Shown here: one piece after another, positions 36,055 to 44,380 of the stretch | Layout: the number at the start of each line of letters is the position of its first letter | Position numbering within the stretch: the stretch's first letter is position 1 | Source of the DNA: Pelagibius sp. Alg239-R121 | Lineage (GTDB): Bacteria > Pseudomonadota > Alphaproteobacteria > Kiloniellales > Kiloniellaceae | Length of the DNA stretch: 64,000 nucleotides | Direction: 5' to 3' | Assembly (NCBI RefSeq): GCF_947331435.1 | Contig: NZ_CAMZOF010000001.1 | Coordinates: 1,488,001-1,552,000, forward strand | Notes under the pieces: model-generated | The model's input: only the letters and a program-made list of their open reading frames with translations | What the model was told of the DNA's origin: nothing | Database searches by the model: none | Program-made: the position numbers and the translations under genes

Positions 36055-36983
36055 ACGTCCGAGGCCTGTTTGATGCCGTTGTCGCTGCTCATGCGGATAA
36101 CCCAGTCGAGCAGGGTTCTTGTCTCCGCCGACATTCTGATGTCCGCGCGTTTGATGACGTAGTAGCCGCGCCCGGTTTTAAGCGAGATATCCAGGGGTTT
36201 GACCAGGGTTCCATCCTCCAGCAGCTCGTCGACCAGACCACGCCAGCCGAGCCCGATGCCCTGCCCCCGGCATGCGGCTTGAATAAGTAGAGGCAGATTA
36301 TTGAAAGCCAGAAGGGTCGAGCAGTCTGGCGCGTCGACCTGCTTTTCCGCGAACCACTGCTGCCAGTCAACCCAATCCCAGCGGTCCCCCCGCAAGTCGA
36401 GCAGAACCGCATCTACCAGGTCTTCCAGCTTTGTGATCGGCGGACGCGTGTTGAGATAGTCCGGGCTGCACACGGGGAAAATTTCTTCTTCCACCAGCAG
36501 GCGGGAATCATAACCGCTCCAGTTTCCGTCGCCGTAAAGAAGCGCAAGGTCGACGCCGTCCCGCAAGCAATCCGACTCCCGTTCCGACGCCAGAATGCTG
36601 ACGGCGATGTTTGAAAATTCTTCCCTGAAAGCCGGAAAGCGCGGCAGCAGCCACAGGTGTGCCATCGAGATATCTGCGGCGATCGTCAGGTCATTGCTGG
36701 TGATTTGGCCGCGCAGCTCGTTGGCTGAATTTGCCACCAGGCCGAGTGCGACGGCAACGACATGCTGAAAACTCTGACCTTCGTTCGTGAGTTTTATTTT
36801 CCTGTGGCTGCGGTCGAAAAGAGAGACCCCAAGGTTTTCTTCCAGGACGCGAATCTGTCGGCTGATCGCGGCTTGAGTAACATGGAGTTCCTCTGCGGCC
36901 CGCGTGAAGCTGAGCAGGCGGGCGGAGGCTTCGAAAACCGGCAACGCCGTCATCGGCGGAAGTTGAGAGCGAGTCTTATTCAT
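36051..36983 (-). CDS. LysR family regulator (GcvA-like)
   Basis: 310 residues. The HTH region reads LPPMTALPVFEASARLLSFT, AAEELHVTQAAISRQIRVLE, VSLFDRSHRKIKLT. The effector domain shows ISMAHLWLLPRFPAF and CRGQGIGLGWRGLVDELL, as in the GcvA branch. It is divergent from the SSS symporter with a 277-base gap, so it is the likely regulator of that operon. Its stop overlaps the convergent lipase stop by 4 bases. Confidence 0.88.
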   Translation of the reverse strand: MNKTRSQLPPMTALPVFEASARLLSFTRAAEELHVTQAAISRQIRVLEENLGVSLFDRSHRKIKLTNEGQSFQHVVAVALGLVANSANELRGQITSNDLTIAADISMAHLWLLPRFPAFREEFSNIAVSILASERESDCLRDGVDLALLYGDGNWSGYDSRLLVEEEIFPVCSPDYLNTRPPITKLEDLVDAVLLDLRGDRWDWVDWQQWFAEKQVDAPDCSTLLAFNNLPLLIQAACRGQGIGLGWRGLVDELLEDGTLVKPLDISLKTGRGYYVIKRADIRMSAETRTLLDWVIRMSSDNGIKQASDV

Positions 36984-37260
36984 TACATTTGTTTATGATA
37001 TACTCTTAAAAATCGTTGTTTGAACTAAGTTATACACAATTGTAGGTTATATATCAAAGATGAAAAGGCTTGTGGAGCTTTAAGAGCATCACAATTGCTG
37101 CACATGGATTGCGCTGTTTCTCCCGCACTGGAGCAAACGGTTCCAGCAGTCTTCCGAGACCTTGGCCAGACACCGGATCAATTCGGGTCGTCAGCATCAG
37201 CATCAAGGGTCCAGAACAAAAGAAACAAATCAATCAAACAGACTGGGGTAGGTTCAAGTC

Positions 37261-38937
37261 ATGGTAGACACTGTTTTTTTCCAGTTCTCGACACCCGTCG
37301 TCATCATTCTGCTTTTGTTGTTTTATGGCGGCACATTTTTCATGTCGACTTTCGTTAACGAAAAGAACGAGAACGTCGACGGCTATATGGTTTCCAGCGG
37401 CGAAGTGGGTTTTGGCATTTCCGCTGCGAGCATGACGGCGACCTGGATCTGGGCTGCCTCGTTCTATGGTGCCGCGATCTCCGGCTATAACTATGGCTTG
37501 TCCGGTCCCATGCACTATGGCTTCTGGGGCGCTTTGATGATTCTCTTCATCTATCCCTATGGCCTGCGCTTTCGAAAACTTGCACCCCATGCGCATACCC
37601 TGGCCGAGATCATGCATGCCCGCCATGGTTCGGGCAGTCAGCTGATTCTGGCGATCTCAAACCTTTTAGGCAGCGTCATCAGCCTGATGGTCAATTTCAC
37701 TGCTGCCGGCGCCCTGGTTTCCGTGTTGTCGCCTTTGTCCTTCGAGATGGGGGTCATCATCGCGGGTGTCGGCGTTCTCTCCTACACACTCTGGTCCGGT
37801 TTCCGGGCATCGATCCTGACGGATTTCGCACAGGTCGTCGCTATGATGGCCATCGCTGTGGTGATCATTCCGTGGGTTCTGTTCAGCATCGGAGGGACGG
37901 ATGTATTGAGTGAAGGGCTTGCGACCGTGACCGCAGAGCAGGCAAATTTCTTCTCCACAAAAGCCATACTGGAGCAGGGTGCGCCTTTCTTTGTGGCGGT
38001 CCTCGCCTACGCGATCGGCAATCAGACCATCGCCCAGCGTCTCTTCGCCGTGCGCCAGGATCTGATCAAGTCGACCTTTGTAACCGCGACGATCGGTTAC
38101 GGCTCAATCGTTATCGGCCTGGGTATGCTGGGCTTGATGGCGTTGCTCATCGGTGTGCAGCCGCATGATGGCGATCTGAACAACCTGATCCCGCAGATGG
38201 CATCGAGTTACCTGCCGCCCGTGGCCATCGGTTTGTTCTTTATCCTGGTTATCGGCTCCCTGTCGTCGACTGCGGATTCCGATCTGTCGGCACTGTCGGC
38301 CATCATGATGACCGACATCTACGGAAAGAACATCGCCAAGGGCAAACCCAACGTCAAAAAGATGCTCTTGCTGGGTCGCGTCACGATGATCATTGCCACC
38401 GTGATCGGTCTCATCCTGGCCAGCTTCTCGCTCAACATTCTGGTGATGCTGGTTTTTGTCGGGGCGCTCTGGGGTGCGATTGTGTTCCCCGTCATCGCCA
38501 GCTGCTACTGGAACCGGGTCACCAATGCGGCCTTCATCTGGGCGGTGATCGGCGGATTGATCCTGTTCTGCATCGTGCGGTTCGAGCTGCTTCCGCTCGA
38601 AGGTCTGATCGGTGGTTTCTTCGAGATCATCGCCGGCATTGGCGGCGGTGTTGTGATTGGATTGATGGTCTTTGGCTTCTTTGGCCGGACAATCGGTGTT
38701 GCCGCAGGTGTCATCGCGGGCATCCTCTGCACCTATTACTTCATGGGGTTCCTGCGTGAGTACACCGTCTTGCTCGGATCGCTGACGGCGTACGGTGCCA
38801 GTACCATCATCTGCGTCGTTGTCAGCCTGTCCACCAGGCACGAGTTCGATTTCGACTTGATCGGTCAGCGCGTTACCTCCTTCCAGGAGGGCGAAGAAGA
38901 AGAGCAGGTCGGTACACCGGTTGTGACGGCCCAGTAA
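37261..38937 (+). CDS. Sodium:solute symporter (SSS family)
   Basis: 558 residues, about 13-14 membrane segments. Family features are an N-terminal TM1, SAASMTATWIWAASFYGAAI, the GFRASILTDFAQVVAMM stretch following TM5, GNQTIAQRLFAVR, and STADSDLSALSAIMMTDIYG with the Na+-binding Ser/Thr/Asp set. The overall pattern is closest to urea/choline/acetate-type members; the substrate is not decidable. GGGGTAGG lies about 9 bases before ATG 37261. A tiny membrane protein follows 28 bases after the stop, probably an accessory subunit. Confidence 0.88.
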   Translation: MVDTVFFQFSTPVVIILLLLFYGGTFFMSTFVNEKNENVDGYMVSSGEVGFGISAASMTATWIWAASFYGAAISGYNYGLSGPMHYGFWGALMILFIYPYGLRFRKLAPHAHTLAEIMHARHGSGSQLILAISNLLGSVISLMVNFTAAGALVSVLSPLSFEMGVIIAGVGVLSYTLWSGFRASILTDFAQVVAMMAIAVVIIPWVLFSIGGTDVLSEGLATVTAEQANFFSTKAILEQGAPFFVAVLAYAIGNQTIAQRLFAVRQDLIKSTFVTATIGYGSIVIGLGMLGLMALLIGVQPHDGDLNNLIPQMASSYLPPVAIGLFFILVIGSLSSTADSDLSALSAIMMTDIYGKNIAKGKPNVKKMLLLGRVTMIIATVIGLILASFSLNILVMLVFVGALWGAIVFPVIASCYWNRVTNAAFIWAVIGGLILFCIVRFELLPLEGLIGGFFEIIAGIGGGVVIGLMVFGFFGRTIGVAAGVIAGILCTYYFMGFLREYTVLLGSLTAYGASTIICVVVSLSTRHEFDFDLIGQRVTSFQEGEEEEQVGTPVVTAQ

Positions 38938-38964
38938 CTCGATAAAAGCTGAGAGGAATGACGA

Positions 38965-39084
38965 ATGCTTACGTTCTATATCCTGATGTGGCCCATCATG
39001 TCGGCTGTGGTGCTCGCAATCATTGTCTATACCTTTACGAAGGAGTTGCGCGAGGCTAAGCGAACCGGGAAGAAAGTGGTTTAG
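38965..39084 (+). CDS. Putative SSS transporter small subunit (39-residue single-span protein)
   Basis: Read directly from the sequence: ATG 38965, stop TAG 39082-39084, 39 residues, starting MLTFYILMWPIMSAVVLAII and ending KRTGKKVV. One transmembrane helix is followed by a basic cytoplasmic tail. Small single-span proteins of this kind accompany SSS symporters in many alphaproteobacteria as putative transporter small subunits. GAGAGGAATG precedes the start with good spacing. It is too short to be called by most gene finders, but position, ribosome binding site and hydrophobicity support it. Confidence 0.75.
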   Translation: MLTFYILMWPIMSAVVLAIIVYTFTKELREAKRTGKKVV

Positions 39085-39109
39085 TCCGGTCAAATCTGAG
39101 AAGGCTCCT

Positions 39110-39143
39110 GCGGCGGTGATCAAGGAAGACTGATCACCGCCGC
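39110..39143. terminator. Strong hairpin after the SSS small subunit
   Basis: A perfect 13-base inverted repeat (GCGGCGGTGATCA and its complement, 8-base loop) lies between the small-subunit stop and the CBS/DUF294 gene. No T-run follows, so it may be a partial terminator or mRNA stabiliser lowering expression of the downstream regulator relative to the transporter. Confidence 0.6.
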
Positions 39144-39194
39144 CTGCATTGCAACCGAGTCTAACACCACCGAGTCCATCACCGCCGGAATTCC

Positions 39195-41069
39195 ATGATG
39201 ACCGTCAATGAGGACCTAAAAAGGCTGTTGGCACGAACGCCGCCGTTCTCCGGCTTTTCAACGGATGAATGCAACGCGCTTGCGGCGTCGGTCATACTGC
39301 AAGCCTGCCCAAAAGATTCAGTTATTCTCGCACAAGACAGCGAGCATCATGAGAACCTCTATCTGGTTGTATCCGGACAGGTTCGCTTGATCGAAACCGC
39401 TGTGGGGAGTGTGACCCGAACCTTTGGCGAGGGTAAGTTTTTCGGTCATTACGGCCTCCTGCGCGGCGGGCCTTTGCCGTTTCAGGCGGAAGCCATCAGC
39501 GATACGATGCTGGCATCGATCCCGGCCGAACGATTTCATCTGCTCTGCGAAAAGCATCCCCGGGTCCGCGCATTTTTCGAGAGTGATGTACGCGTCTACA
39601 CGCGCCATCACGTCACGCTGTATGACCTTTCCGGTGCTCAGTTTCTTTTCGGGACCAGACTAAGCGATCTCGTTCGCCGCGAACCACCGGTTTGCGAACC
39701 GGACCTGTCAGTGCAGGCGGCAGCCGGGATCATGAGCGAACAACGGTGCGACTTCCTGCTTGTTGCACGAGACGCTGCGATAGTCGGGCTGCTGACCGAC
39801 AGCGATCTGCGCAACAAAGTGGTGGCTGCGGGCGTTTCTTTGGAGACACCGGTCAGCCAGGTGATGAACGGCGATATCGGATTTCTGACGGCGCGCAACA
39901 GTCTCTTTGAGGCTATGCTGATGATGCTGAAGAGGAATCTCTCGCATGTGTTGGTGCGGGCCGGCAATGACCGAACATTGGTGGGCGTCGTCAGCGATAC
40001 CGAGATTGCCCGGTCCCACGGCTACAATCCCTTGCTGTTGCTGAATCAGATCACGCAAGCGACAGACTTCGAAGCCTTGGCGGAGTTGCGCCGCGAAGCC
40101 AATCGCCAGCTGCTGCAGCTCTATCGCCGCGGCGTCAGAGCGCAGGATCTGATCACCATCAATACGCTGATCAACGACAATTTGACGGGGCATGCTCTGG
40201 ACCTCTGCGAGGTGGAACTGGCCGAACATCGCCCTGATGCGGACTTCGATTGGGCCTGGCTGTCCATGGGAAGCGAGGGCCGGGGCGAAATGAGTCTGAA
40301 AACTGATCAGGACAACGCTGTGGTCTATCGTGCATCGAAGGCAGATCTGCCGGCGGTGGACGCCTGGCTGTCCCGTTGGGCCGGCCATGTTAATCAAGCC
40401 CTGGACCAAATAGGCTTAAGTCTCTGCGAGGGCGGGATGATGGCGGGCAACCCTCTCTGGCGGCACGCTTTGGAGAGCTGGCCGGCGCAGTTCGATGACT
40501 GGCTCGCGCGTTCCGAAGCGAATCAGATCATGCAGGTTGCGGCCGCCTGTGATCTGCGCGCGGTGCACGGCGACCTTTCTCTGGAGGAGCCGGTTAAGCA
40601 GAGTCTCATCACGGCCTTGGGAAAGAACCCGAGGTTCCTTCAGCATATGGCGCGGGGTGTGATTTCGCTGCGTCCGCCCCTCGGGAAAGTCTTTGGCCGT
40701 ATTCGAACTTTCAAAACTGAAGATGGCCGGAAGATCAATATCAAGCGGCGCGGGCTGCAGCCGATTACGGACTTTGCCCGTGTCCTTTCCTTGCGGCGCG
40801 GATATACCGAGTCCAGCAACACCTTCGACCGCTTGGCGTTTCTGCTTGAGGCGGAACCGAAGCTGAAGAGCACTCTGCAGGATGCGCTGGATGCCTATCG
40901 GCATCTCAACGACATCCGGCTGGGCCAACATCTGTACGATGTCAGCGTTGGCGTGGCACCGACCAACTGGGTCTCGGTCGACAAGCTTAGCGACACCCAG
41001 CATGAGATGTTGAAAGCCGCTTTTCGCGCGATCGAGTCGATCCAGGCGGTCCTGGCGCAGCGCTATTAG
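39195..41069 (+). CDS. Cyclic-nucleotide-binding/CBS/DUF294 nucleotidyltransferase-like regulatory protein
   Basis: 624 residues. Domains in order: cNMP-binding domain (about 10-130: DSEHHENLYLVVSGQVRLIE, GEGKFFGHYGLLRGG), two CBS motifs (about 155-275: ADRAA-like IMSEQRCDFLLVARDAAIVG and FEAMLMMLKRNLSHVLVRAG), then a GlnD-type nucleotidyltransferase domain with the motif MGSEGRGEMSLKTDQDNAVV (about 355-375) and a helical DUF294 C-terminal domain. Homologues are often encoded beside SSS symporters and are thought to regulate them, perhaps by sensing adenylate or cyclic nucleotide. The stop is 15 bases from that of the convergent demethylase gene. Confidence 0.88.
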   Translation: MMTVNEDLKRLLARTPPFSGFSTDECNALAASVILQACPKDSVILAQDSEHHENLYLVVSGQVRLIETAVGSVTRTFGEGKFFGHYGLLRGGPLPFQAEAISDTMLASIPAERFHLLCEKHPRVRAFFESDVRVYTRHHVTLYDLSGAQFLFGTRLSDLVRREPPVCEPDLSVQAAAGIMSEQRCDFLLVARDAAIVGLLTDSDLRNKVVAAGVSLETPVSQVMNGDIGFLTARNSLFEAMLMMLKRNLSHVLVRAGNDRTLVGVVSDTEIARSHGYNPLLLLNQITQATDFEALAELRREANRQLLQLYRRGVRAQDLITINTLINDNLTGHALDLCEVELAEHRPDADFDWAWLSMGSEGRGEMSLKTDQDNAVVYRASKADLPAVDAWLSRWAGHVNQALDQIGLSLCEGGMMAGNPLWRHALESWPAQFDDWLARSEANQIMQVAAACDLRAVHGDLSLEEPVKQSLITALGKNPRFLQHMARGVISLRPPLGKVFGRIRTFKTEDGRKINIKRRGLQPITDFARVLSLRRGYTESSNTFDRLAFLLEAEPKLKSTLQDALDAYRHLNDIRLGQHLYDVSVGVAPTNWVSVDKLSDTQHEMLKAAFRAIESIQAVLAQRY

Positions 41070-41084
41070 CCTGGCGCACTGATT

Positions 41085-43127
41085 TCAGAACGTCATGCAG
41101 AGCCGTAGCGAGTCGTATATCGCCGCGTGGATATTGCGGCTGGAAACCGCATCACCGACCCGGAACAACTGGTAACTTCCTTCCGGATTGAATGTGAGCT
41201 CCTGGGGGCGGCACGCGATCAAGGCCTCATAGTCAACTGCGCCTCGGTTGACCGCACCATCCTTCAGTCCGAAATAGAGTTCGTCCAGCGGCAGGGTGCC
41301 ATGCTCGACAACGACCTGGTCGACCATACGTTCCTGTGCCGTCTTGGAGTATTCATTCTCCAGCGTTGCGGCCAGCCGGTTGCCTTCGCGCCGCACGGAC
41401 ACCAGCCGCTCTGCCAGGGTGATCCGGACGTTACACTCCGAAAAGGCTTTCAGGTAGATCGGCGAGTTGGTGCCACCGATCTCCGGAGCCAGATAGCGTT
41501 CCGGCGTCACGTACTCGAGTTTTGCGCCACCGCGGGCCAGGGCTTCGGCTGCCATCATGCCGGGATGGGCGCCGTTGTCGTCGAACAGCAAAATATCCTG
41601 TGCCGCCTTGCTGTCACCGGCCAGCACGTCCCAGGAGGTCACCACCAGATCCTCGCCGGCATCCAGGAAGCCCGTATTGGGCAGGCCGCCGGTTGCGACG
41701 ACGACGATATCGGGGGATTCCGCCATCACCTCTTCCGTCTGAGCGTAGGTGTTGGTCTTGATGGTCACGCCAAGATCCGCGCAGCGTTCCGCGCGCCAGT
41801 CGACAATGCCGACGATCTCCCGCCGCCGCTGCAGTTGGGCCGCCAGACGCACCTGTCCACCGGGTTCATTGGCCGCTTCAAAGAGTACGACTTCGTGGCC
41901 GCGCGCCGCTGAGACCCGGGCCGCTTCCAGACCGGCGGGACCGCCGCCGACCACCACCACCTTCTTTGCCGGTCCGCTACTGCGCAGAACTTTCTGCGGG
42001 ACTGTCGCTTCTCGTCCGGTTGCCGGATTGTGAATGCAATAGGCCGATCGGCCCTCATAGATGCGATCTATACAGTAACCGGCGCCCACACAGGGCCGGA
42101 TTTCGTGCTCGCGTCCTTCCATGACCTTGCGGGTGATATGCGGGTCTGCAAGATGAGCCCGGGTCATGCCGACCATATCCAGCTTGCCCTCTGCGATGGC
42201 GTGGCGGGCGGTTGCCACGTCGCTGATCCTGGCGGCATGAAACACCGGGAACCTGGTTGCGGTTCTGACTTCCCCGGCGAAATCCAGGTGCGGAGAAGAA
42301 CGGGTGCCCATGTTGGGGATTACGTGGGATAGAGCTTCATCGGACTCGATATGACCGCGAATAACGTTGAGGAAATCAACTTTGCCGCTGGCGACCAGTC
42401 GCTGACAGATCTCAATGCCGTCGGCCTTGCTGAGGCCCTTGTCCCAATCCTCGTCGGCGACCAAACGTAAACCGAGGATGTAGTCATCGCCGACCTCAGC
42501 GCGAATGGCGTCGATGACTGCAAAAGTGAAGCGCAGGCGGTTGTCCAGGGAGCCGCCGAAGTTGTCATCGCGAAGATTGGTGGCGGGCGACCAGAACTGA
42601 TCCATGAAATGGCCGTAGGCTTCGATCTCCACGCCATCCAATCCGCCGGCCTTGCAGCGGGCTGCAGCCGAGGCGTAATCCCGGGTGATGCGGGCGATAT
42701 CCCAGTCTTCTGCTTCCTTGGGAAATGCCCGGTGGGCCGGCTCACGCACCGGCGAGGGTGCCAGAACCGGCAGCCAGTCTGCCTTGCTCCAAGAGGTGCG
42801 GCGGCCCAGGTGAGTAATCTGGCACATCACTGCGGCGCCTTCCTCATGGCAGGCATCGCTAAGCTCCTGGAACCACGGCACGATCTCGTCCTTGTAGACG
42901 TGCAGGTTACCAAAGGCTTCCGGGCTGTCGGGCGAGATGATGGAGGAGCCACCGATCATGGTCATGGCCATGCCGCCCTTCGCCTTCTCCTGGTGATAGA
43001 GGCGGTAGCGTTCTTTCGGCATACCGTCTTCGGAATAGGCGGGTTCATGCGCCGTCGACATCACACGGTTCCGCAGCGTCAGATGTTTGAGTTGATAGGT
43101 TTGGAGCAGGGGGTCTTGTGTCACCAT
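41085..43127 (-). CDS. TMADH-like flavin oxidoreductase (N-demethylase type), OYE barrel plus FAD/NAD domain
   Basis: 680 residues. The N-terminal FMN barrel of the old-yellow-enzyme family (LKHLTLRNRVMSTAHEP, HLGRRTSW, GVEIEAYGHFMDQFWSP, NFGGSLDNRLRF) is followed by an iron-sulfur segment and an FAD/NAD(P) region (VVVVGGGPAGLEAAR at about 390). The iron-sulfur motif reads CVGAGYC...C (Cys346, Ala349, Cys352, Cys364); trimethylamine dehydrogenase has Cys at the position of Ala349. Relatives demethylate dimethylglycine, N-methylproline or hydroxyproline betaine intermediates. It is last in an operon with enolase-superfamily and MttB-family genes. ATG 43127 has GAGGTAGCGAAAG upstream. Confidence 0.88.
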   Translation of the reverse strand: MVTQDPLLQTYQLKHLTLRNRVMSTAHEPAYSEDGMPKERYRLYHQEKAKGGMAMTMIGGSSIISPDSPEAFGNLHVYKDEIVPWFQELSDACHEEGAAVMCQITHLGRRTSWSKADWLPVLAPSPVREPAHRAFPKEAEDWDIARITRDYASAAARCKAGGLDGVEIEAYGHFMDQFWSPATNLRDDNFGGSLDNRLRFTFAVIDAIRAEVGDDYILGLRLVADEDWDKGLSKADGIEICQRLVASGKVDFLNVIRGHIESDEALSHVIPNMGTRSSPHLDFAGEVRTATRFPVFHAARISDVATARHAIAEGKLDMVGMTRAHLADPHITRKVMEGREHEIRPCVGAGYCIDRIYEGRSAYCIHNPATGREATVPQKVLRSSGPAKKVVVVGGGPAGLEAARVSAARGHEVVLFEAANEPGGQVRLAAQLQRRREIVGIVDWRAERCADLGVTIKTNTYAQTEEVMAESPDIVVVATGGLPNTGFLDAGEDLVVTSWDVLAGDSKAAQDILLFDDNGAHPGMMAAEALARGGAKLEYVTPERYLAPEIGGTNSPIYLKAFSECNVRITLAERLVSVRREGNRLAATLENEYSKTAQERMVDQVVVEHGTLPLDELYFGLKDGAVNRGAVDYEALIACRPQELTFNPEGSYQLFRVGDAVSSRNIHAAIYDSLRLCMTF

Positions 43128-43163
43128 CTTTCGCTACCTCGGTTCAACGGCACTGTGGTTCGG

Positions 43164-44363
43164 TCAGTTTAGGGGCAGTTGGCGGAAGCGGCCAGGCGAC
43201 GCGGGATCGTGAAAATGGCTCATCGGTCCGTTGTCCACGAAGTGTTGATGCCAGTGCTTCATTGCTGCCGGATCGAGCTTTATGCCGAGCCCGGGGTCTT
43301 CCGGAACGCGTATGGTGTTATTGGTCTGGCGGAAGGGGCCGTCTTCGATCACATCGCCAACCTGCCAGCGGAAGAGGGACTGCGAGGGTTCGGTGATCCA
43401 GTGCGTGGCGGCGACCACGTGCAGATAGGCCGAGGTCATGATTCCCAAATCGTTCGAATAGCACCAGAAACCCTTGCCCATGGCTTCGCAGGCGGCCACG
43501 AACTTCAGGGTCTTCGCGATCCCGCCGAGAGCGGCGAAGTTGCAGACGAAGGTATCCGGCGCGCCCAAGGCCACAGCCCGCCGCAAATCGGGGATGTGGG
43601 TCGAGAAGGGGATGCGGGAATGCTGCCTGAGCTCGGCCATCTCCTCGAAGGTTGCGACCGGGTCTTCGTAGTTCCGGATGTTGTACTGTTCAATTTCACG
43701 CAGAACCCAGCGGGCCGTGGTGAGAGACCATTGCATATTGGAGTCGAGCCGGATCATGGCTTCCGGTCCCAGGGCTTCGCGCAGCATTCGCACCGTGCGG
43801 ATCTCAAGCTCCGGGTCGCCCTGAATCAGCTTGCCCTCGAAAAAGCTGCTGCCATGTTCTTCGCGCATCTTGAGGCAGTAGTCGACGACGGCTTCGGGGG
43901 TCATTTCGCCGCCGCTGGGGCTGCCGTCGGAGTTTGTCCAATCGGGGCGGAAGGAGAAGTACTCGGTGAAGGGGATGTCCTTGCGGACCGCGCCGCCGAG
44001 CAGCTTATAGAGCGGCAGATCCATTGCCTTGCCGCGAATGTCCCAGAGCGCCAGTTCGACGGCGCCGAAGGCCACAGTCGAGGCGTTCTCGCCCGTGTTG
44101 GCGGTGATCTGATAGGCCGGTACGCAAAGCGATTCCGCGTTCGCCAGATCCAACGGGTCCTGACCGATCAGCTTCGGTTTAATTTCCTGCTCGACGACCT
44201 CTCCGAAGTGCCACCAAGGTGCCTCGCCCAGACCTACGATGCCGACGTCCGTCTCCACCTCGATGATTGATTTCGAAGCGCCGGGATAGAGACCCGCCGT
44301 CCACCAGAAGGGCGCGTCGAAGGGGACATTGACATGGGTGACTCTGATATCGGTGACCTTCAT
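43164..44363 (-). CDS. Enolase superfamily protein (mandelate racemase/glucarate dehydratase-like)
   Basis: 399 residues. The capping domain precedes a barrel with candidate catalytic residues: FEGKLI (Lys178), IRLDSNMQW (Asp207, Asn209), YEDPV (Glu233, Asp234) and FSTHI (His256), then the SNDLGIMTSAYLHV segment. These are metal-binding and general acid/base positions of the superfamily. Its place between MttB and TMADH-like genes recalls betaine epimerases such as HpbD of hydroxyproline betaine catabolism, but the motif set is closer to sugar-acid dehydratases. Reaction not determined. It is 17 bases after mttB-like and 36 before the demethylase gene. Confidence 0.82.
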   Translation of the reverse strand: MKVTDIRVTHVNVPFDAPFWWTAGLYPGASKSIIEVETDVGIVGLGEAPWWHFGEVVEQEIKPKLIGQDPLDLANAESLCVPAYQITANTGENASTVAFGAVELALWDIRGKAMDLPLYKLLGGAVRKDIPFTEYFSFRPDWTNSDGSPSGGEMTPEAVVDYCLKMREEHGSSFFEGKLIQGDPELEIRTVRMLREALGPEAMIRLDSNMQWSLTTARWVLREIEQYNIRNYEDPVATFEEMAELRQHSRIPFSTHIPDLRRAVALGAPDTFVCNFAALGGIAKTLKFVAACEAMGKGFWCYSNDLGIMTSAYLHVVAATHWITEPSQSLFRWQVGDVIEDGPFRQTNNTIRVPEDPGLGIKLDPAAMKHWHQHFVDNGPMSHFHDPASPGRFRQLPLN

Positions 44364-44380
44364 TGGCGTTTCCCCAGGGC

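Noticed and set aside
37070-37267. A 65-codon frame upstream of the SSS symporter
   Set aside because: Low-complexity composition without features. The stretch is better explained as promoter and leader.
38104-39123. A long minus-strand open frame (339 codons) opposite the SSS symporter
   Set aside because: The composition is rich in Asp, His and Gln, as expected for the reverse reading of membrane-protein codons. No protein features or ribosome binding site.
43179-44270. A 363-codon plus-strand frame opposite the enolase-superfamily gene
   Set aside because: Shadow of the real gene: the minus-strand protein has catalytic motifs and operon spacing, while the plus frame has none.
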